Source of the DNA: Bacteroidota bacterium
GTDB lineage: Bacteria; Bacteroidota; Ignavibacteria; Ignavibacteriales; Melioribacteraceae
NCBI GenBank assembly: GCA_023381535.1
Contig: JAMCSN010000165.1
Span: 1-9,259 of the forward strand
Direction of reading: 5' to 3'
Length of the DNA: 9,259 nucleotides
Of the stretch, positions 6,020 through 9,259 are shown piece by piece. A program made the translations under genes and the position numbers. The notes under the pieces are model-generated. The model worked only from the letters and a program-made list of their open reading frames with translations, was not told the origin of the DNA and made no database searches. Position 1 is the stretch's first letter. The number at the start of each line of letters is the position of its first letter.

Positions 6020-7824
6020 GAAACTTTTTCCAGCCTGTTAAATAATTGATGAACATCGAGTATCATCACTACGGTGCCGTCTCCCATAATTGTTGAACCG
6101 GCAATTCCATCTATTTCTCCAAGATAACTTCCCAACGACTTAATAACTACTTCATGCTGACCGATCAGTTCATCCACTTTTAAACCGTAGCGTTTTTCCG
6201 CTATGCCGACTTCAACAATGTACTGCCATTTATTATTTTGCTCTCGTTCACCGTTCATCTTGCCTTTAAGAAGCTGGTTAACAGAAACAAGCGGAAGAAT
6301 TGAATCTCTAACTTTTATTACTTCTTTGCCCTTGATTGTGTAAATCTGCTCGGCATTAACACGGAACACCTCAACGATTGATCCCAAAGGAACAACCATT
6401 AAATCGTTTTTAGCTTTGATAACCATTCCGGAAATAATTGCCAGCGTTAGCGGAAGTTTGATTACAAATTTTGCCCCTTTTCCTTTTTCAGATTCGATAT
6501 TAATTATGCCGCGTAATTTTGAAACGTTTGTTTTGACAACATCCATTCCCACGCCGCGTCCTGAAACACTGGAAACTTTTTCGGCTGTTGAAAAACCCGG
6601 TAGAAAAATTAAATTGATCGCCTCATTGTGCGTTAGTTCTTTCGCTTTCTCCTTTGTTATCAATCCTTTTGCAACGGCTTTGTCTTTCAGCATTTCAACA
6701 TCAAGACCTTTGCCATCGTCTTCTACTGTAATTAGAATATTATTTCCAAGTTGTTCTGCTGAAAGAATAACGGTTCCTTTAACGGGTTTGCCGGCTTTTA
6801 TTCGGTCTTCAGGTTTTTCAATTCCATGATCAATCGAATTACGTATCAGGTGAACCAAAGGATCGTTGATTTCTTCAATCAAATTTTTATCAACTTCGGT
6901 TTCTTCGCCTCTGATTATAAGCTCTGTATCTTTATTGGTGTCTTTGCAAAGGTCTCGCACAAGCCGCGGGTAACGGTTAAATATTTTGGCAATTCTTATC
7001 ATCCGCAATTTCATTGCAACCAGTTGAAGTTCGGTTGTCATCAGGTCAATTTGTTTTGTTACCTCGCCAAGGTCTTTTGTGAATTTGCTGCCTTCATGAG
7101 TGTTTGCAAATTCTGTGTAAACTTGCGACAACCAGTTCCGACCGAGCACGAGCTCAGAAACAATATCGAGCAGCGAGTCGAGGCGTTCAACCCCGACACG
7201 TATCGTGTTGTCCTTTACCTGTGCTGTTGAAAACGCTTTTTCAATACTTTCTTTTTTGCTTTCAGGAAAGGTGTTTGTTACTGGCTTAACCTTTTGAACT
7301 TCTTCTGCTGCCTCGCCTTTACCCGGGTTTGAAAATTCATTTTGCTCTTCAACTTCGTTTGCGGATTTATTTTTCTCTACAACAGCAACTTGCGGCACCG
7401 CGTTGTCTAAACTCTTTAACAAGTTTTCCAGTATTGAACATGCATGTTCAATGTCAACGTTTTCATTTTGATCGGTTTCAATTTTCCGGACAAGTTCTTT
7501 AATCGTATCGACAGAAAGAATTATCCCATCCATAATGGCATCATTTAAGGAAGCTTCGCCTTTGCGGAGCTTGTTCAAAATGTCTTCACACTTATGGGTT
7601 ACTTCCGGAAGAGACTCCAATCCTAAAAATCCCGATGTGCCTTTGATGGTATGGAAAGAGCGGAAAACTTGGTTAAGAAGTTCTTTATCGTCAGGTTTCT
7701 TTTCCAGTTCAATCAGGTCAATATCCAACTTTTCAAGAATTTCTTTGCTTTCAATTATGAAACTCTCAACGATTTCTTTCATCTCCGGATCGATGAGAGT
7801 CGGATTTTTTATTGTCTCGCTCAT
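6016..7824 (-). CDS. cheA: CheA, chemotaxis sensor histidine kinase (apparently lacking P2)
   Basis: 602 residues. CheA autophosphorylates in receptor arrays and passes phosphate to CheY and CheB. P1 (about 15-135) has the phosphorylated H58 in FHTIKG. A charged, low-complexity linker runs about 140-205. P3 dimerisation helices are about 205-270. The P4 ATPase shows HLIRNSIDHGIE (325-336, N box), DDGKGLD (369-375, G1), the FLPGFST segment (407-413) and GRGVGMDVV (422-430, G2). A CheW-like P5 domain occupies about 460-600. The 65-residue linker has no sign of the folded P2 docking domain of E. coli CheA. The start overlaps the cheZ-like stop as ATGA; no Shine-Dalgarno sequence is evident, so translation probably depends on coupling. 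cheB overlaps its stop. Confidence 0.97.
   Translation of the reverse strand: MSETIKNPTLIDPEMKEIVESFIIESKEILEKLDIDLIELEKKPDDKELLNQVFRSFHTIKGTSGFLGLESLPEVTHKCEDILNKLRKGEASLNDAIMDGIILSVDTIKELVRKIETDQNENVDIEHACSILENLLKSLDNAVPQVAVVEKNKSANEVEEQNEFSNPGKGEAAEEVQKVKPVTNTFPESKKESIEKAFSTAQVKDNTIRVGVERLDSLLDIVSELVLGRNWLSQVYTEFANTHEGSKFTKDLGEVTKQIDLMTTELQLVAMKLRMIRIAKIFNRYPRLVRDLCKDTNKDTELIIRGEETEVDKNLIEEINDPLVHLIRNSIDHGIEKPEDRIKAGKPVKGTVILSAEQLGNNILITVEDDGKGLDVEMLKDKAVAKGLITKEKAKELTHNEAINLIFLPGFSTAEKVSSVSGRGVGMDVVKTNVSKLRGIINIESEKGKGAKFVIKLPLTLAIISGMVIKAKNDLMVVPLGSIVEVFRVNAEQIYTIKGKEVIKVRDSILPLVSVNQLLKGKMNGEREQNNKWQYIVEVGIAEKRYGLKVDELIGQHEVVIKSLGSYLGEIDGIAGSTIMGDGTVVMILDVHQLFNRLEKVS
6024..6031 (-). promoter_or_regulatory. 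Ribosome binding site of cheB (TTG start)
   Basis: GGAAAAAG on the minus strand lies four bases before the TTG at 6017-6019, inside the end of cheA. It is a purine-rich, moderate Shine-Dalgarno sequence. Together with the in-frame stop a little further upstream, it supports TTG as the cheB start. Confidence 0.5.
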
Positions 7825-8576
7825 CGTTTTGAAAAAAGTTCGTCTATTTCTTTTTGTGAAGCTGCCGACCGATTTTCTTCAACCAACGAATCGACCAAAA
7901 CCTGAGAGCTATGATTCTTCTCATAACGCGCTTCAGGATTAAAGGAAAGATTGTTGTTGAACCTCTCGTCTATAGCCGTTATCTCTTTTTCACCTAAGTC
8001 CACCAGCAAGGACGATAACTTTTCCTGTATAGATTGAATCAAATGGTTAACCGACAGCAGCTGCTGTGTCGTTATGTCCTGAACCTGTAACGATAGCGTG
8101 ATATTCATCATGCTGTCGTTAATTTTTGAAACCAGCTTGGAAAGATCTTTAACATCGTCGCTGAAATACTTCGAGTCAAATTCATTCATAATTAATTTCT
8201 TTACGTCTTCATCCCTCGGATATTTTTCGGCAATCTTCACCAGAAGCGTTTGCTGTTTATCAAATTTCACTTGAAACGAATTTATCTGCGAACTGATTTC
8301 GCCCAAGTCCAGCATAACTCCGTCAACTATATCAAGAATTTCTGTAGTTGCAACTTCCGTTGCGCTGGTTACGTTGTTGATTTGATGCGCGGCTTTCGGC
8401 ATTTTACTAGTGCTGTCCGCTATTGATTTATTCACTGTTTCCAAAAGCGGAACTGTATCCTGCATAAAATCTATGATCTTCTGAAGAATCGGTGCCAGCT
8501 TCTGACCGTATGTGAAAAAATCTTTTAGATCGCCTAGTTTTTTAAATATCTGTTCCATATTTGATTGCATTTCCAT
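7821..8576 (-). CDS. cheZ: CheZ-like CheY-P phosphatase
   Basis: 251 residues, longer than the 214 of E. coli CheZ, predicted nearly all helical. CheZ dephosphorylates CheY-P to end the tumble/switch signal. The call rests on three parts. Residues 59-84 (MPKAAHQINNV then TE-x-A then ILDIVD) follow the CheZ pattern in the long hairpin helix. VQDITTQQ (165-172) keeps the catalytic spacing Asp-x3-Gln, D167 and Q171, equivalent to E. coli D143 and Q147. The last residues, SQKEIDELF (240-248), resemble the CheY-binding tail of CheZ and also the FliM N-terminal peptide. It follows cheY by 11 bases, as in cheY-cheZ pairs, and overlaps cheA as ATGA. The strong GGGGGAG (8579-8585) is only two bases from the first ATG but eight from the ATG at 8568-8570, so the start may be two codons later. 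Confidence 0.85.
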   Translation of the reverse strand: MEMQSNMEQIFKKLGDLKDFFTYGQKLAPILQKIIDFMQDTVPLLETVNKSIADSTSKMPKAAHQINNVTSATEVATTEILDIVDGVMLDLGEISSQINSFQVKFDKQQTLLVKIAEKYPRDEDVKKLIMNEFDSKYFSDDVKDLSKLVSKINDSMMNITLSLQVQDITTQQLLSVNHLIQSIQEKLSSLLVDLGEKEITAIDERFNNNLSFNPEARYEKNHSSQVLVDSLVEENRSAASQKEIDELFSKR

Positions 8577-8578
8577 TT

Positions 8579-8589
8579 CTCCCCCTTTT
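8579..8589 (-). promoter_or_regulatory. Strong ribosome binding site of the cheZ-like gene
   Basis: AAAAGGGGGAG on the minus strand, between the cheY stop and the cheZ-like gene. This is the most purine-rich site in the window. It can serve either of two ATGs six bases apart (8574-8576 or 8568-8570). Confidence 0.65.
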
Positions 8590-8971
8590 AGGCTGGTGTG
8601 GTAGAAACAATTTGCTCTATTTTTTCTCTTAGTACTTGCGGTGTGAATGGCTTCACTATATAATTATTCACTTTGGCTTGCAGCGCTTCAATGATATCCT
8701 CTTTCATGCCGCGCGTGGTTACCATTAGAATCGGCAACGAAGAGAGCTTCTGATCCGAACGGATACTTTTCACGAGATCCAAACCGGAAACTTCAGGCAT
8801 ATTCCAATCGGTGATTAGAAAGTTTATTGACGGATCGCTTACTAATTTCGTAATGGCTTCTCTTCCGTCAGCCGCTTCGCAAAAATCATTATGACCGATT
8901 TGTTTTAATGAGTTGATCACGATTCTGCGCATTGTTACCGAATCATCTACTATCAAGAATTTTATTGCCAT
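8588..8971 (-). CDS. cheY: CheY, chemotaxis response regulator
   Basis: 127 residues, a single receiver domain of standard CheY length with no output domain. Phosphorylated by CheA, it diffuses to the FliM/FliN switch and changes motor rotation. Visible: acidic pair D9/D10, phosphoacceptor D55 in TDWNMP, T85 (signalling Thr), aromatic switch residue Y104, and K107 in VKPF. The Tyr at the switch position and the close fit to E. coli-type CheY (for example KPFTP) support a true motor CheY over a generic receiver. AGAGG lies seven bases before the ATG. It follows another receiver gene by 10 bases and precedes the cheZ-like gene by 11, so signal and phosphatase are made together. Confidence 0.93.
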   Translation of the reverse strand: MAIKFLIVDDSVTMRRIVINSLKQIGHNDFCEAADGREAITKLVSDPSINFLITDWNMPEVSGLDLVKSIRSDQKLSSLPILMVTTRGMKEDIIEALQAKVNNYIVKPFTPQVLREKIEQIVSTTPA

Positions 8972-8981
8972 CGAACGACCT

Positions 8982-9259
8982 CTAGTTTAAGTATTTTGAA
9001 ACTTCATACACTACCCGTTTAGGATCAAACGGTTTTATCAAATAAGAATTTGCACCGCATTCCAAACCTTTTTGAAGATCTTCAGTTGCACCAAGAGAGG
9101 AAAGAACTATAATAGGTAATTCCCTGTAAGCGGAATTGTTTCTAACGGAAGAAATAAGCTCAAAGCCGTCTATGTTCGGCATGTTTAAATCGGTAATTAT
9201 CAGATCGATTTTTTGAGTGGGCAGCTTTTCAATTGCTTCCATTCCGTCCGAACAAGAAA
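8982..9259 (-). CDS. Receiver-domain protein, C-terminal part (5' end beyond window)
   Basis: The open frame runs to the right window edge. The ATG at 9240-9242 is internal: upstream codons read on in frame (SCSDG before MEAIEK) and fit the usual receiver sequence before that point. About 91 residues are visible, covering the second part of a receiver domain: phosphoacceptor Asp in TDLNMP (codon 9189-9191), the VLSSLG segment with Ser at the signalling Thr/Ser position, and conserved Lys in IKPFDP, then a short last helix. The N-terminal acidic residues lie outside. It may be a second stand-alone CheY-like protein or the receiver tail of a larger chemotaxis protein, for example a hybrid kinase; the GANSYLIKPFD ending is compatible with either. 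Phosphorylation by CheA is a fair inference from position, ten bases before cheY. Confidence 0.85.
   Translation of the reverse strand, partial: SCSDGMEAIEKLPTQKIDLIITDLNMPNIDGFELISSVRNNSAYRELPIIVLSSLGATEDLQKGLECGANSYLIKPFDPKRVVYEVSKYLN

Noticed and set aside
6416..6829. Plus-strand open frame of 137 codons opposite cheA
   Set aside because: It lies fully antisense to the conserved ATPase region of cheA and has a Ser/Pro/Phe-rich composition typical of antisense translation; no domain is recognisable.
6826..7230. Plus-strand open frame of 134 codons opposite cheA
   Set aside because: Antisense to the P3 and N-box region of cheA; no recognisable motif or ribosome binding context.
7535..7942. 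Plus-strand open frame of 135 codons opposite the cheA start
   Set aside because: Antisense to the conserved P1 domain and the end of the cheZ-like gene; low-complexity Ser/Phe/Leu content.
8982..9242. Complete 86-residue receiver protein starting at ATG 9242
   Set aside because: It would lack the first strand and acidic pair of the receiver fold, and the frame stays open upstream to the window edge with receiver-like residues. It is a truncated view of a longer gene.

Overview
The window holds part of one long flagellar and chemotaxis gene cluster, all transcribed on the minus strand (right to left). In transcription order it contains the 3' end of a receiver-domain gene, cheY, a cheZ-like phosphatase gene, cheA, cheB, an unidentified 87-codon gene, flgB, flgC, an unidentified 79-codon gene, fliE, fliF, fliG and the 5' part of fliH, which runs off the left edge. 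Almost every junction is a short overlap or a gap of 11 bases or less. The one real gap (4566-4686) lies before flgB. No RNA genes, mobile elements, CRISPR arrays or tandem repeats were seen.

Right part (4687-9259), signalling. CheA is a histidine kinase with a P1 histidine domain, dimerisation, ATPase and CheW-like domains, but apparently no P2 domain. CheY carries the output signal to the motor. The CheZ-like protein keeps the Asp/Gln phosphatase signature (D167/Q171) and ends in a CheY-binding-type tail. CheB is the receptor methylesterase. No CheR, CheW or receptor gene is visible here. The 87-residue protein after cheB has a Cys-x-Cys-Gly motif and I could not assign it.

Left part (1-4565), motor base. 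FlgB and FlgC are proximal rod proteins, FliE joins the rod to the MS ring, FliF is the MS ring, FliG is the rotor torque protein that CheY acts on through the switch, and FliH regulates the export ATPase FliI. A 79-residue unknown protein is encoded between flgC and fliE with no spacing. The gap before flgB contains a nested inverted repeat that includes the flgB ribosome binding site, and a possible internal promoter.

Organism: a motile, diderm-type bacterium with a moderately AT-rich genome. The CheZ outside an obviously proteobacterial setting, the merged che-flg-fli order and the composition would fit the Ignavibacteria/Chlorobiota-Bacteroidota side of the tree. This is an inference from overall character and not a demonstrated placement. 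The window is mostly a conventional motility operon; the best candidates for undescribed biology are the two small unknown genes and the structured flgB leader.
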